Shown: positions 48,301-61,635, numbered from the stretch's first letter. The stretch: 64,000 bases of DNA from Tetranychus cinnabarinus (GCA_022266195.1 WHVY01000007.1:1550001-1614000), one strand, 5' to 3'. Numbers and translations: made by a program. Notes: a model not told the origin generated them from the sequence alone.

Positions 48301-50950
48301 CTTGAACAATTAGCCTTAAGGGTTTTCAAGCCATTGGATTCTGGTTTCCGGTCCTCATGATAACAAACATCAACATCAGTCAAAAAGTTCTGTTATCTTT
48401 TGCACGTTGGAATAGACGAAAGAGAAAGAAAGAGAAAAGTGCATTATAATCATCATTATGAATATTTGCATCTTCCTAATGGCAAGTCAATCAATTCTTG
48501 GAAATCCATCAACTCTCACTCTTGAACGACTCTCTTTCAACTTTCCCTTTAAAAGATACTTTCTCTCTCTCTCTTCTTTATCATCATCATCAACATCATC
48601 ATATGCATGAATGCTCAACCTTTTTTACTTGTTTTATCTCAACATCATCCATGTATATATACACATATACAGATGTACCTTTGCCATATTAGTTGTGTTC
48701 ATACCTATCTGAGGGAAAAAAGTTTTTTTAAGGTGTTAACCTGTAAGTTAAATACTCAGGCTTACAAAGTGTTCCTCTCCGGTGGGAAACCTGATATCCT
48801 TCAACCGGTTGGCCAGCCTAAGTAACAAACCCACCAAGAGGAAAAGCCTTTTCAGTTTATTTCAAACAAATAATAGTGACTTTTTTGTTACACTCTTCCC
48901 AATATCGCCAGTCAATTTATTCATTCACTTTTATTCATTATATTCAGACAGGACAAAAACAGATTCACTTTGTTCAACAACTGGTGTCCCAATAACTCAT
49001 CATGTTCCTTCACCATTCAATACTATTTGCTTCGGTATGTTTCAATAATTTTAAATGCTAATCACTTCTTAATTAATGTTAATTTTACTTTTGTCCAGAT
49101 TTTCATAACAACTATCCAATCTCATGGATCTTATCATTCAAGGGGTAAGTTTAACCATTTTTTCCCAATACTTGTTGGTCATTTGGCTAGAAGTTTCAAG
49201 CTTAGATTTTTTGCAGAAAATTTTCCGAGGAAAATTATTGTCGCAATTAACTAAATAGGCAAATAATTTTGATTGATTGGACAATTTTCTTGGTCAGTGT
49301 TTATTTCAAGGATTTTAACTTGAAATGTTGAATTTTGTTCGAGTTTTGTTCCTGATTGAGTGAAATTTTAATGTCCAACCCTTTTTACTTTGATTGTCAT
49401 CAAGTTGTAACAACAATTTAATGTTTAAAGTTGATGGTTAAATCAAGTGTTTATTGTGATTATCCAAGCGCAATCATCACTTGGTCAAATGTGTGTATTA
49501 AGTGATTGTGATTGAATTGATTAAAGGTTCAAGACTTTGTTTTGAAGGACACTAATTAACAATTACTGTCCACTGAGACAAGTCTTAATCAAAGGTTATC
49601 CATTTCCATTAACTTTAATCAAATAGATTTGTTAATTAGATAGTTTTCTCAATCAATTGAAACAATAGGGAGACAAAAGTTATAAGCAATTGAAAAAAGT
49701 CCAAGCCATGAGAAACACAATTAAGTTAAAGATGTTGATAAGCAAAATTGAGCTTCGCATTTCACCAAACACCATGAATAGTTGAATCTAAACTAAACTG
49801 TCAGACTCATCTATTGATTGCAATTAAACAAAGCCAACAAAGACTGTTAAGGTTATACTCTAATGATAATAGCTTAATATAATAATAACAATATAAAAGA
49901 TGAAAGTAAAATATGCTCAAGGTGATAACAATTGACAGGGAAATTTGAATGGAAGGGAAAAAGTGTGAACAACTTGAAATAACCTTAGGGCAGCAAATAA
50001 CGTCCTTTACCCTCCTCATCCCTCTGGTTTGAGTTACAATCATAATGGCCATAATTTATTGATGAATCTAAGTGATTGTCAAATTAAAGGCAATTGTTTT
50101 CCAGTGCCATTATTTGTTTGGTAAAATTTTGGTGATAATCTGATTAACTGTTGACGAGTCTTTAGTTCTTGTTGTTGTTGTTTTGTGTTCAATCAAATTT
50201 GGACTTGGCCAAGGAACCACTTGAAAGTCCCTTTGCTGTGGTCAGCTTTACTCAACCCAAACTTGCCTACGGCTTTGTAAACCATTGTGAATACTGATAT
50301 TTATATTCAGTGTAAGGTCAGGTTTGTAATGTAAATTGTTTCGGCAAATATAATGATTAAATGATCAAATGGCCGAAATGTTTAATGTTAATAACATTAA
50401 CAATATTAATAAAATGAAAAAGCCAAACAATTGCAATCAATAACAATACAAATTGAATAGTAAAGACAATATGAGATTTGAGTAGAGAATTGGTTTTTCT
50501 TGTTAAAGTTAAATTACTAAACCTTCAAAACCATTTGCCTAGCAATGAATTGAATTTTTGTTGATTCAATCCATATGAACAGATAAAGGAGAGAGAGAGT
50601 ATGATTAGGGATGAGGATGAAGAGGAGGAAGGAGATGATGCAGGTAGATCAGGGTCTCATTCAAATTCAGATCTTCCTTTGCTTCTTTTGCTTGTCAATT
50701 TTATTAGGAAAAATAGTCTCTTGAGTATTTTTCAGGGAAAACCTTTTCTTTTTTTTCTCTTCTTTTACTGAAAAAAAGTCTTTTTTTCTGGTGAAGAGGA
50801 GAAGCTCCTTGAGGCTTCTTCACACATCATTTTGAGATGATGATTGTGATGATGATGATGCAAAAGATGCAAAAAGACAAACCATTTTGTTTGAGTTGTC
50901 TACAAAAGTCCCATTGAAAAGGAATGAAAAAAATTCTTTGACTTACTTTT
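45350..50950. other. gene-poor region with scattered exon-like segments
   Basis: No complete gene supported. Segments at 48759-48822, 48957-49043 and 49099-49144 each lie between pyrimidine-tract/AG and GT sites and have more mixed composition than their flanks (48770-48825 is notably GC-richer). They could be exons of a plus-strand gene, perhaps 5' exons of the one ending at 54626, but several phase combinations are possible and none includes a convincing first exon. Confidence 0.3.
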
Positions 50951-50956
50951 TTTTCC

Positions 50957-53900
50957 ATGAAATTTTCTTTCCAATTATCATCTGACTACATGAATCTCTT
51001 CAACTTGTCTTCTTCCTCCTCATCAATTGATGAAGGTAAATATGGGAAACTAACATTCAGCAAAATTCATTTAACCTTGTAACTATTTTTCAATGATTGC
51101 TAGGATTTAGACAATATTTTGATAACCTCAGTCAATTGCATTTCAACATTGTTTACCAACTTTCAATTTATATTATTAGCAATTAAACAAGAATTAAATT
51201 GTCAATTTATGTTGATTGACTGCTGATTTAAGCTTAAACATCTCGGGATAACTCTAGAGCTAAATTTAATCAGCATTTAATTGAATAATTTTGAGCTACT
51301 GAATGGCTTGTTTTAATAGTCAATAGTTGATCATTTCAATGAAGATGCAAATTTAAATAACAGTTTCGCTTTAGATTTTGATTATTTCTCGTTTAATTCA
51401 GTTATTTCAATTACTTTAACCTGATGTAAAATTTGAAAAAACCTTCCAAGACTTTACCTGATACTTTTATCTTTCTGAATATTGAATAGGATGAAACTGA
51501 ATCAAAAGAATGGGTTAAAAGAAGAAAAATAATATTAACATAATCTTCGTTTTTTCCTCGTTTTTTCTTCTTCATTTTGCCATTCAATTGATTCAGCAAA
51601 TAAATGTTGATCATGATTTATTTGATTAGCAATTTTGTGCAAAAATTTACATAAATACCAATAACAGTGAATCTAATATATCGTGAGTTTTCAAAATTTT
51701 TGGACAAGATCAAATTTGAATTTAAATTCTCTGAAATTAAGCTGTTAATCTCAGTCATTTTGTGATTTGATTTACAAAAAAAGGATAAATTGATGATTAA
51801 AAATTATGTTGAATTTTGAGAAATGAATTTAACCATGTAAAGGGTTATCAATTAATGAATGCAGTTTTTGATCAACGGTTTATCAAACCATGAAATTGTG
51901 TTCATAGTTTCACTTGAATCTATTCATTGTTGATAAGGTTAAAAAGCTTATTGTTAATCTTGTTACTAAATACATTACAATCTATTAATCATCGTTATTA
52001 ATAATCAGAATTTTGTTCATCATTATTATCAGTATCACAGAGAATTGGATGTAATTTATGAAAAAAAAGATTGGGAGTTTTTTGTTCTCATTACAATTAT
52101 AAAGGTAATAATGATAATTACTTAAGTCATAATGTTACTGGTGAACAAAAATAATACCATAATTTTCGTGATGACAGTCTATTAATTTGAACAATTAACA
52201 TTCTTATTCATTAAGTTTAAAAGCTGCTCTTAATTAATGTTTAAGGTTAACAATGTTTGAATTTAACCAGATCCTTAAGTGTATAACCATCGGTTGAAAT
52301 AATTTAACCCAATATTTCACTCTAAAGTTGAAAGCTTCATACCTTTGAATCAGATCATTGTATTGTATGGATAATTGTTATTCCGGTTAATAAACTATTA
52401 AATAATGGAAATCAGTACCTTGAGCTATTTTTCATTTGTTTAATAGTATCTGAACAATGAACGGTTGAAAAGTATCCCGATAATTTATTGAAGCCTCCTG
52501 TTTGATTTTTCATCGTTTACACCTAGATGTTGTTGTCTGAACTTGATCGATACATTTTGCATGATTTATTAATGGGAACAATGATTGTCAATCTGATTAT
52601 TTATGATGGCAATAGTGTTTCTATGAATTTAATATCATTAGTAGATCCAGAGTTGAGGCAATCTTACCACGATTTGGTTTAATGATTCAATTATCGATAT
52701 AATTACCAAAGAATAATAAATGATTTATTTATAAACAATTTAAGACTTTTAATGGTTCAATGATCAACAAGTAATTTATTTTTAAACAAATGTCTCTCTT
52801 TTGTTACATTTTTAATATTGATGAAATAATGTTGTCGTTTTGATGAATGACTTTATGTTTATTTGATTAATTATTGTTTATGTTTTGATCTTGATAATAA
52901 TAGATCGACAAGGACATGAAAGAACTTGGTTTCAAATGTCAATTCCTTATCTGGATACAACAATTCAATTTCAACCTCCAGCAGGTAAGTGAATCGATTT
53001 TGATTTCATTAATGAAAGTAAAAATTTGACAAAATCTTTTTAATTATTTTAGGTCTTGAACCAGACAGGTTATTTGATTTTATGACACCTTTACAAAATT
53101 GGAATCCTCTGGAGCCACCACCATTTATGAGACCATTTTTTGATCGCCCAAACCAATTCAGACCAATGATACCACCTCCACCTCCACCAATACCACCTTT
53201 CTCTCAAGACACACCTTCTACCTCATCAAATCCCAATTCAATACCTGAACCTGAACCAGAATCGGGATTCTCGGTATCTTCATCTGCATTTAACCCATCT
53301 AGACGAAGATGGAAGCCTCGGTGGCATCCTCATAATCGTGCCGGTGGACATTCTGGTAAAAGACCCAATGCTTTAAGACCATCAAATGGGAATGGAAATG
53401 GATGTCGGTATGTTCCTGGAACTAAAGGAGGACGAAAATGCCGTCCAGGTCAGCGTTTCTGGGAAAAGTCCAAGCCTAGTGAACCTCAACCAAGTTGGCC
53501 ATTCTTTGTGTTCCCACCACCACGACCTTCAATATCAGATGATAAACCAGAAGTTCCTAATACTTTCACTGAAGTAACAAAAAAAGACGACCCTGCTTGT
53601 GGTAATCGACATCTTCCAAGACCAACTAAACCATCAGAATTGAATCCCCCTTCAACAACAACAACGATGGTGACAACGTCAACAGCAGTCACACCATTGG
53701 AAAAAAACGAAACTACAAATGAACCAGTTACTAACAAAACAGAAACTCCATTATCATCTACAACAACAACGACTACAACTGAATTACCAATAACACCAGA
53801 TTCATCAGATTCATCTGATGTTGCACCTAATACTAATGAAAAACAACCTTCATCAAATGACTCGTCACAATCTCTACCATCTGACTCAAAAAGTTCAGAT

Positions 53901-54626
53901 GATAAACCGGAAAAGGACGGAAATTTCTCGGAATTTGAATCGAAAAATGAGCCAAATACAAATGAAAAGGAACCAGGTGAAGAAATTGAAAAGAAAAAAG
54001 AAGGCGAAGAAAAGACTGAACTATCAGTGTCATCTAAACCAAAAGATTCTGATGATGGGGTTAGAGTAAGGACAAGTATAAATAATGGTGAGGATATTTC
54101 CCCATCCGGTATGGTGACAACAATGGGACCTTTAGAGGAATCAGATGGAAAAGAAAATGGAAATAAGAAAATGGAAGAAACAAAAGATGATGATAAAAAG
54201 ATTGAATCAAAAGAAAATGAAAATGTTGATGGAGAAGATAACAAGAAAAAAGAAGCTGACGAAACTGTTGATTTGAAATATTCCCCATTCACATCAAATC
54301 CAACTGAATCATCTTCACCAAAATCTTCATCTTCATATTCATCACCAGAAAGTGAAGTTACAACCATATCAAATGATAATGTCAACAATGAGGTTGTTTC
54401 AACAACGAGTTCAACTGATTTAGGTAACATTGACTTACTCAATGAAGCTGATACCCTTCCAGATGAAATTGGTAAAGGTAACAATAATAAGAAATCTGCA
54501 TTACCGGATGCTGAAGCTAAACGGAAAAGGGAAGCAGAAAAGGAACAATTTATCAAACAAATTGAATCAATGTCCATTGAAGAGTTTAGAAAACTTGCAT
54601 CCAAGATTGCATCTTTATCAAGTTAA
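50957..54626 (+). CDS. Pro-rich, Ser/Thr/acidic low-complexity protein, 5' end uncertain
   Basis: Two exons are well supported: 52904-52984 (81 bases, phase 1 to 1) and 53053-54626. They continue as QGHERTWFQ ... PPAGLEPDRL and then a Pro-rich part (PPPPPPIPPF), a basic/Gly part with CRYVPG-TKGGRKCRPG, a Thr-rich mucin-like stretch, and a long Glu/Lys/Ser acidic region. It ends with a charged helical tail (KRKREAEKEQF...EEFRKLASKIASL). A candidate first exon at 50957-51035 starts MKFSFQLSSDY and ends in the required phase at a GTAAAT donor, giving 577 residues in all. It lacks a clear signal peptide, and alternatives exist (49099-49144, or an internal ATG in the second exon). AATAAA at 55238-55243. 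Most of the chain is predicted disordered. Function unknown. Confidence 0.6.
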
Positions 54627-54629
54627 ATG

Positions 54630-55910
54630 ATGAAAACAAAATTTTGGTCAACTTTTTTATCCATCTGTCAAAAGTAGTGAAACTCAGTTTATCTTGACTC
54701 GGAAGTAAACTCAGGATGAATACATTATTACACGAAAATAATTATAATAATGATACAGAATGATTATGGTGGTGATGGCTATGATAATGCTAAATCAAAA
54801 AAAGGCAAGAATATGATGATAAATCAGAAGAAGAGAACAAATCTTGCTTCGAAATTATCATAAAAAAGTAAACAAAAAAGTCAATGTTTTTTATTCAACT
54901 TATCATTTATCTTTCAATGTTTTCCTCATCATTGCTTTTATCAAAAACTATCACAATAACCTTTGATGGTAATACTTCTCACCATATCTTTCAATTTCAT
55001 CTGCAGCAATAATAATTGTTATTCATTGTAACTTCAGTGCCAACACCATCTTTGTAATTTTTTTTAAAATCCTTCTTCGACTTTTCCGTCTAAATTTGCT
55101 TTCCGTCTCAAATGATTTAATTAATCTACTTAATCATAACATTGGTGCAAAGATTCAAGGAGAAACAATTGTGATTGTATTGGGATGGACGAATTTCCGA
55201 ATCAAATGATTGTCATAATGTGAACAATTTATGAACCAATAAATTGATTATTGTATTAATGACAATAAATGTATTATTAAAACTGTAATCATCTATTTGA
55301 TTAACTTATCAAACAAAAAAAGGAAGCTCTCTAAAGAGTCGGAAATTCTTTATCACATTTTATGTTTATGATTTGGGTTTAATGATCAAATAGAAGCCTA
55401 ATTATGACTTTTCAAAGCTACTTTGGGCAGCTGATTAGGAAGGAATGATAAACAGAAAAATGGCCAATGGACTGACCACTTTGATGCAATTAAATTTCGC
55501 TTTTTCAGTCCGAAGAGAGTATAAATAGTCGCGTAACATATTCCTTGAAGAGCCAGAAATGGCAATTAAAAATTTAAAGCGACGCAACTACCAGAATCTG
55601 GTAAATAAGACTGTTTTCAAATAGAAGTTTAAATTAAATCAAAATGATTCTCTGTTGGTGAATTGATTACAGTGATAACATTGTTGATTGATGACTAGGG
55701 GCGTAACTATGGATTAACTGTTAAGTGAATGTTTCTCTATTGTAACCAACTTAAAACAGTTTCTTGTTTTAAATGGTTATTGTTTAGTTGAAGACAATTT
55801 TCTTTACACCATTCTTTCATTGTCATTACATCACCTACACATCCTCCAACATCATCATCACCATCATCGTTAAACTCATCAACAAAACAATCATTAATAA
55901 GTGTTCATTA
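54630..55910. other. intergenic region, 3' flank then LAMTOR1 promoter side
   Basis: No gene seen. The first 600 bases are likely 3' untranslated sequence of the preceding gene. Confidence 0.5.
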
Positions 55911-55915
55911 TCATA

Positions 55916-56377
55916 ATGGGATGTTGCTTTTGTAAACAAATAATTGATGAAAGATCAGCAGCAGCCAAAGATCCAACCAGTGGTTTAGGAATAATTGACC
56001 ATGAGGAAACATCGACAACATTGGAGGGCGATGATGATCGACGTCGCCAGTCTAAATCATGGAATCGCAGTCTTCATCGGATGGCTTTAAGTGTCATTGA
56101 TATATCTTCATTTGAGACGACCAACTATGATGCCAAGGAATATGATGAACGAACCAAATTGTATGCCTCTCGTTTAGACGAAGTCAAGCCAATTAGTAAT
56201 AGCAATAAATTGAAGAACAAGAAAAGTTGGGATCCGAAAACAATTGTATCCAAAGGTAAAATATCCAGTGAAGATATGAATCTTATTGAAGAGGTAGCAG
56301 AAAAATCTTTACATGCAGTTAACAATTTCACTGTTCACAGTGATCAATCAGTCGTACAACCTTTTCAACCATTTTGA
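55916..56377 (+). CDS. LAMTOR1: LAMTOR1 (p18), lysosomal Ragulator anchor
   Basis: A single-exon frame of 153 residues, close to the usual ~160. LAMTOR1 wraps around the other four Ragulator subunits and tethers the complex to the late endosome/lysosome surface, where it recruits Rag GTPases and mTORC1. The start was chosen at MGCC because Gly2 is the N-myristoylation site and Cys3/Cys4 the palmitoylation sites of the family; a few codons upstream are also open but would hide these. The conserved region is about residues 62-90 (VIDISSFE ... DAKEYDERTKLYASRL), matching the IIDVS...HEYMDRARQYSTRL block of vertebrate proteins. The C-terminal helix (SSEDMNLIEEVAEKSL) is also family-like. AATAAA at 56482-56487. 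Converges with Pelota on the opposite strand. Confidence 0.93.
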   Translation: MGCCFCKQIIDERSAAAKDPTSGLGIIDHEETSTTLEGDDDRRRQSKSWNRSLHRMALSVIDISSFETTNYDAKEYDERTKLYASRLDEVKPISNSNKLKNKKSWDPKTIVSKGKISSEDMNLIEEVAEKSLHAVNNFTVHSDQSVVQPFQPF

Positions 56378-56623
56378 ATTTGAGCTTATAGTTAAAGCAT
56401 TTTCAAGTTGTTACAACTATAAATAATGTGAAATTATTATTATCCTCTCATGAGTCAATTTTGGGTACGATTATGTATCATAATAAATATCGTCCGTTTA
56501 AGTAAATAATTTTTTGTTCAACAATATACATGGGTAAATATACCAGTTTTGATTGAATCACATATTTTTGTTGCGAAAGAAAAACAATAAATCACAACAT
56601 TGAAATTATAGATACTGGAATAA

Positions 56624-58043
56624 TCATGATTTATCATTTGAATTTTCTTTTACATTCTTACTACAATTAGCTTCATTACTCTTTGATTCATCATCACCAG
56701 AATCATCATCATCTTCCATATCGGGAATGGGAAATCGTAATATTGCAGCGATACCCGTTAGTTGTTCTAATTCTAAAAAAAGAAGAAGATTTCAGACATT
56801 AGACAGTTTCAAATCGAGTTAAAATATTCTACTCACGTTCACCAGAAATATGAAGACTTGAGAATATCCTAACTTCACCTCCATTTTCTTTGACACTGTC
56901 TACTAAAGCAACGTAACGTTTTCTTTCTAAAGGATCGTTACAGCGGAAGAGATGATCTGATATTAATAAAGTTTCTATTGCTTGAAACTGATTCGCTTTT
57001 TCCACATGTTTGTATCCATAGAATGCACGATCAGATTCCGATGACAACATTTGGTAGAAAGAGTCTAATGCTTTAACTTCAGCGGCTGCTTTAGTATCAG
57101 CAAGTCGATTTTGTATCAGAGGATCTACAAGAATTTCTTTCAAACTATGTTTGAAACCTGAAGATGAGTGGACTAAAACAAACTTATTTTTGTTCTCTAT
57201 AATTAACTTGTTGTCTTGTTTGACGGCTTCTTGCACCATGAATTCATAAAACTGATCCTTCACAAATCCTGGACTTGCTAAAAGCACACATTTGACCACT
57301 GAAAAGAAACATTTTAAAGTTAGTAATGCAGATTAACATTGATTTGAACATAAAATAATTTACCATCGAAGTTTATGTGCCGTATTATAGCTTGCATTAC
57401 ACTCTCGAAAAATCGATTCATCCCTTTTTCATGTTGAGAACATAAACCCTTCCTTTTTCTCGGTATATTACATTCGACCTTTGCTCTTGTAATGGTCATG
57501 GAAGAAGTAATAAAGCAAACATTTGCTAAGCCTTGCTGCATTACAACAGCTGCCAAATCTGCACGCTGAGTAGGATCACAAGCCATTTCCAGTCTATCTA
57601 ATGCAATGGAATCCCAGTGTTCTTTAGTTAAAGTAAATTTTCTGTTCAGCTCTAAATCAAGTGTATGATACTGATTCATCTTTACAAACTGATTCTCTAC
57701 AATGTTTCGTCCTTTGACACGAACCAGACAAGCCTGAGTATCATATTCGGTTGATTCAACTTTGAGTGTTAACGTAGTCCGAACACGACTACTACCAGTA
57801 CTTCCAGTGGCTGATTCAAGAGTAACTTTACGAAATGTAGAAGCTTTAACAGCGTCATTTGCTTCAATGAGATTATAAGCATGCCACATATCCTCATCTT
57901 CTTCAGGGATCAAGACAACAGATCTAGAATATATACAATATAATGTTTTTACACATGGACATTCTCAAAAAGCTAGAAGACTATCTGATAGACAAAACTT
58001 ACCCGTGATTATCTTTGTCAATGTATTTCCCAACCAACTTCAT
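56624..58043 (-). CDS. PELO: Pelota, ribosome-rescue factor
   Basis: Four exons on minus: 58043-58003, 57923-57364, 57298-56837 and 56772-56624. They splice in phase to 403 residues. Pelota (Dom34) with HBS1 recognises ribosomes stalled on mRNA with an empty A site and triggers subunit splitting in no-go and non-stop decay. It resembles eRF1 but lacks the GGQ peptide-release motif, as here. Order of domains: N-terminal Lsm-like (about 1-130, starting MKLVGKYIDKD), central eRF1-like (about 135-265, including LANVCFITSSMTI and NIPRKRKG), and C-terminal eRF1-3 (about 270-375, ending GIAAILRFPIPD). An acidic tail follows, longer than the vertebrate one. It shares a 760-base divergent promoter interval with GST kappa. 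Confidence 0.97.
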
Positions 58044-58805
58044 TGTGGAAGTAAATTCTTGAAATTACGCACTAAATTAAATTATGCGATACAAAAATAA
58101 ATAAAATATTTTCATAATAAACATCAGAAGTTTAATTCTAACTTCAACTTAACAGGTTAATAAACAATGATTGTTTAACAATCATTTCTGTTCACGAGGT
58201 AAACACTTCACTTCTTCCATCTGTGGAGAAATCATTGAACAATTTTTTTCACCGAAAAATGAAAAGTCGATTATTTGTCCAATTAGTTAATTAGGTTTAC
58301 AATTAAAAAGTTTTTTAATTCTAGATTAATCGAAATAATAACCAAAAATTCGGCAAAATTTCCATAATAAATTAGCGCAATTCATTATGCATTAATTAAT
58401 TTCGATTTAGCCCTTTAAAGCAGCTCTTATCGAGTCCTAGCTAGAAACGTTAATATTAGACTTTCGAGCGAGTTTTTTTATAACGATTAATGTTTAATTA
58501 ATTGATTGTCTTAGGTTTAAGATTTTACGATTGGATTTCCAGTTAAAAAAGTTAAACTTTATTTGGATTTGAACAATTAAATAGATGCAATTCCGAGTAG
58601 TATTGATAAGAAAATCCATGGTGATCCGATCTCTTATCGATATTTACAAGTATGTTTAGGTGCAAAGCTCTTATTTTATCAAAGTGTAATCGAATTAATA
58701 AGAAGGTTTATGAATTTTATACTGATTTGTTATAATTCTCAATTCAATTCATCAGTTTATTGTGGTTGATCAACTTGCTTAATAAATAATTACTCACTTT
58801 CTAAG
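58044..58805. promoter_or_regulatory. divergent promoter interval between Pelota and GST kappa
   Basis: No coding sequence. It separates two start codons facing away from each other, so it must contain both 5' untranslated regions and promoters. No TATA box or other motif could be assigned with confidence. Confidence 0.5.
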
Positions 58806-59627
58806 ATGGCCTTAGCAAAATTTCCTGTTACTTTTTTCTTCGATGTGCTCTCACCTTATTCTTACATAGGTTTTGAGATTTTGACAAGGTACAATAAAGT
58901 TTGGACGAAAATGGACTTAAAATTGAAACCTTGTTCTATCTTCCATGTTTTCAAGGAATCTGGTAACAAAGCTCCAATGACCATTCCAGCTAAAGGGGCT
59001 CACTTGACACACGATCTTAACAGAGTTTCAAAAATGGCTGAGGTATGAATTTAAATGTTTGTGCAATCCAAATGTGAAATTTATAAACCATTTATTATTA
59101 GTAATGTACCTGAATTATTGTACATTACCAATGTTATTATCGTACTCTAGCTTTTCTGTTATTTTTACCTCTAGATTCCATTTGGTGTTCCTAGTAACTT
59201 CTTGTCGCTAGCTTTTGAACAAGGTTCATCCAAGACACTCAAATTTATAGCCGCTGGAGACTTTGTCACCCAATCTAAAGCTACTGAAAATTTAACGAGA
59301 CAAATATTCAAGCGTGTGTTTGCTAACAATCCAGGACTTGAGATTTCATCTCCACAAGCTTGGCTTGAAGCAGGAAATGCTGCAGGCATTGATGATTCAA
59401 CCTTGAGTGAAATCATCATTCAAGCCGAAAAACCACAATTTAAAGCAAAGGTGGTTGAAAACACTAAAGAAGCAGTTGGTTTTGGTGCATTCGGTCTTCC
59501 AATAACTGTTATCCACGCCCCAGAAGGTCCAATCATGCTATTTGGCTCTGATAGAATTGAACTTCTCGCTCATCTTATTGGTGAAACGTATCTTGGACCA
59601 AATCCAATAAAAAAGTCAAATCTATAA
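58806..59627 (+). CDS. GSTK1: glutathione S-transferase kappa
   Basis: Two exons, 58806-59042 and 59175-59627, encode 229 residues (vertebrate GSTK1 is ~226). Kappa-class enzymes have a DsbA/thioredoxin-like fold, conjugate glutathione to small electrophiles or reduce peroxides, and act in mitochondria or peroxisomes. The motif FFDVLSPYSY places the catalytic Ser at residue 16, exactly as in the human enzyme. SGNKAPM and KGAHLTHDL (about 53-70) match the glutathione/helical region. The cis-Pro loop (GAFGLPITV) and FGSDRIELLAHLIGE near the C-terminus are diagnostic. The C-terminus (KKSNL) is one residue from a classical PTS1-like tripeptide (vertebrate ARL), so peroxisomal targeting is possible but uncertain. 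Poly(A) signal AATAAA at 59774-59779. Confidence 0.96.
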
Positions 59628-59996
59628 TTTTATTACATGTGTAAAAACGTTATATTGGTTATTGTTATTTGTAATTCGGATTGATATTTGTATACATTTT
59701 AATAGTGATTTAAATCAAAATTAAAATTTTATTACTAGACCTTACCAAAAGGTATCTTCAAAGTTTCTACACGAATAAATTCCAAGTTTACTTAAACAAC
59801 TGACAAGAGAAATATTGGTCAGTATAAAGCGTTCCTTTGAGTGAAATAGAAAAGAAAACAAAGCTATATTAAAGTGAGGTCCCGCCTTCGGTATTTTCAC
59901 CTGTGACAGTTTCATGTTTGTTTACTCTTTTCCTTCTCATTCATCTTTTCATTATTGTTTCATTGTATATTTTTTTGTCTAGTTATTTCGTCAATA
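59628..59996. other. intergenic spacer between GST kappa and the F-box gene
   Basis: 3' flank of GST kappa including its poly(A) signal, then the promoter side of the F-box gene. No other feature seen. Confidence 0.6.
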
Positions 59997-61635
59997 ATGG
60001 ACGGTCTGAAAAAGCCCCTTCCTGACGAGCTTGTAATCAAAATACTTTTTCATTGTGATGGACAAACATTTATGAGATGTGCCAGAGCTTGTAAACGATT
60101 CCACAGAATTGCTGCTGGTATGGGAGCCGATAAATCTAAATATTGGTATCATGCAGTTAAGAGAGATATTGAACCATCGCTAATTTCCCAATTGCTGCTC
60201 AACCATCCTGTTGAGTTAGGTGACAAAATTCATAATCTCTACCAAGTACTTTACTCGGAGGCATCAGCTGATGATGCGATCTATTGGCCAGCTCGTTATG
60301 ACCCTTGGTATCAACTCTATACAAAATGGTTTTCAGGATCACAGCTGAAAAACAAAAGCTTTACACGTTACAATGTCGATGGATTACACAATAATCATGT
60401 AGCTATTATAAAACAATCAGGTCCGTCTATTTTGAATATTCTTTAGCTTACTCTCAACTAATTAAATATCTATTTCAATCCATAGGCGATCTCGTAATAA
60501 CAGGACATTATAATGGAGCCGTCGCTGTTCATAACTGTACTTCTGATACTATGACATATATTACCGTTCATCTACGTGAGATAACAGGAATTGCTCTGGT
60601 CAATTTAACTTTGCATCAATCTTTTAAATATCTTGAAAATGCTAAGTGCAATCATCATCATATTATATCAATTGCTAGAGGGGGTCACCTGCGTTGTTAT
60701 CCGATATTTCCAACGGAAGAAACCGATGGATCGTCAACATTGAGCACGAGACTAGCAGAAAAAGATCTTATTGATGTGCGTGTTTTTGGAAATCAGTGTG
60801 TCGTTCAAACAAAAGATGCATTTTTTGTTCTCAAAATAACACTGCCTAAAAGTGCCAACCGAGATTTTCGTTCTGCTGATTCTCTTATTACACCGCTTGA
60901 AATTAGCAAGATGCATACAATTTCCATCAATACAAATATATGCTTTAAAGCAACTAGTTGGATGAATTTCTGGCGAAATAAGGTAATGAAACACCTCAAT
61001 AAATGTTTTTAGAAATTCTACTTAAAATATATTTGTTTGTAGATTACACATGTTGATGGTTTAACTTTCCGAATCGATATCCATGACTCTGCTTGTAAAG
61101 ATTGGATTTGGGACTACACGCCAGAGTTTTCATCAACTCTTTCATTAACAGGGTCGCAAAACAAAAACCGCGCTGTGATCTCCCGTGCTTTCCTCTTTAG
61201 AGATAAAATCGCCCTTTTCGTCTCAAGTAAGTAGAATAATTTAACGCTCCTTTTTATTCCAATCTAACTTTAATATACTTAATGTATTAATAAATCCGAC
61301 TTATAGGTACAGGAGGTGTATATGTTACTCTGGATTTGGATACAATTCAAGAAATACCAACATTGGAGCATTTTGATGCTGGCGTATCAGTCATTTCATA
61401 TTGGGGAAGTTTAATTGCTTTCGGACTAACAAATGGCAAAATATACGGCTACAGTGTCTTGGAATCTTCCAAATTGTTAAGTTTGGATCTTTCTGACCCA
61501 ATATTTGTTAGACACATCGATCCAGATAGAGGAAGTGAAGCAATAGTTTCATTGGATGTTTACAATTCAGGATCGGGTTATTCTATTGCAGCTTCTACTT
61601 TATACAGCTTGACTGTCTTTAAAAGTGTCGGTTGA
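59997..61635 (+). CDS. F-box protein with WD/beta-propeller-like C-terminal part
   Basis: Four exons, 59997-60420, 60486-60982, 61043-61226 and 61307-61635, join in phase to 477 residues. An F-box lies at about residues 7-50 (PLPDELVIKILFHCD ... CARACKRFHRIA), the Skp1-binding motif that places it in SCF ubiquitin ligases as substrate receptor. A linker follows (WYQLYTKW). From about residue 140 the sequence has propeller-like repeats: GDLVITGHYNGAVAVHN, HHIISIARGGHLRCY, ALFVSSTGGVYVTLDL, SLIAFGLTNGKIYGY and SGYSIAASTLYSLTVF. Canonical WD dipeptides are mostly absent, so the repeat class is inferred from pattern. The start ATGGAC has good context; an upstream in-frame hydrophobic extension (59955) is probably untranslated. 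I cannot assign a specific FBXW ortholog. Confidence 0.85.

Noticed and set aside
53486..54604. 372-residue minus-strand frame
   Set aside because: Antisense shadow of the Ser/Thr/Asp-rich coding exon; repetitive codons on plus keep the minus frame open. Its Ser/Val/Phe-rich sequence has no domain.
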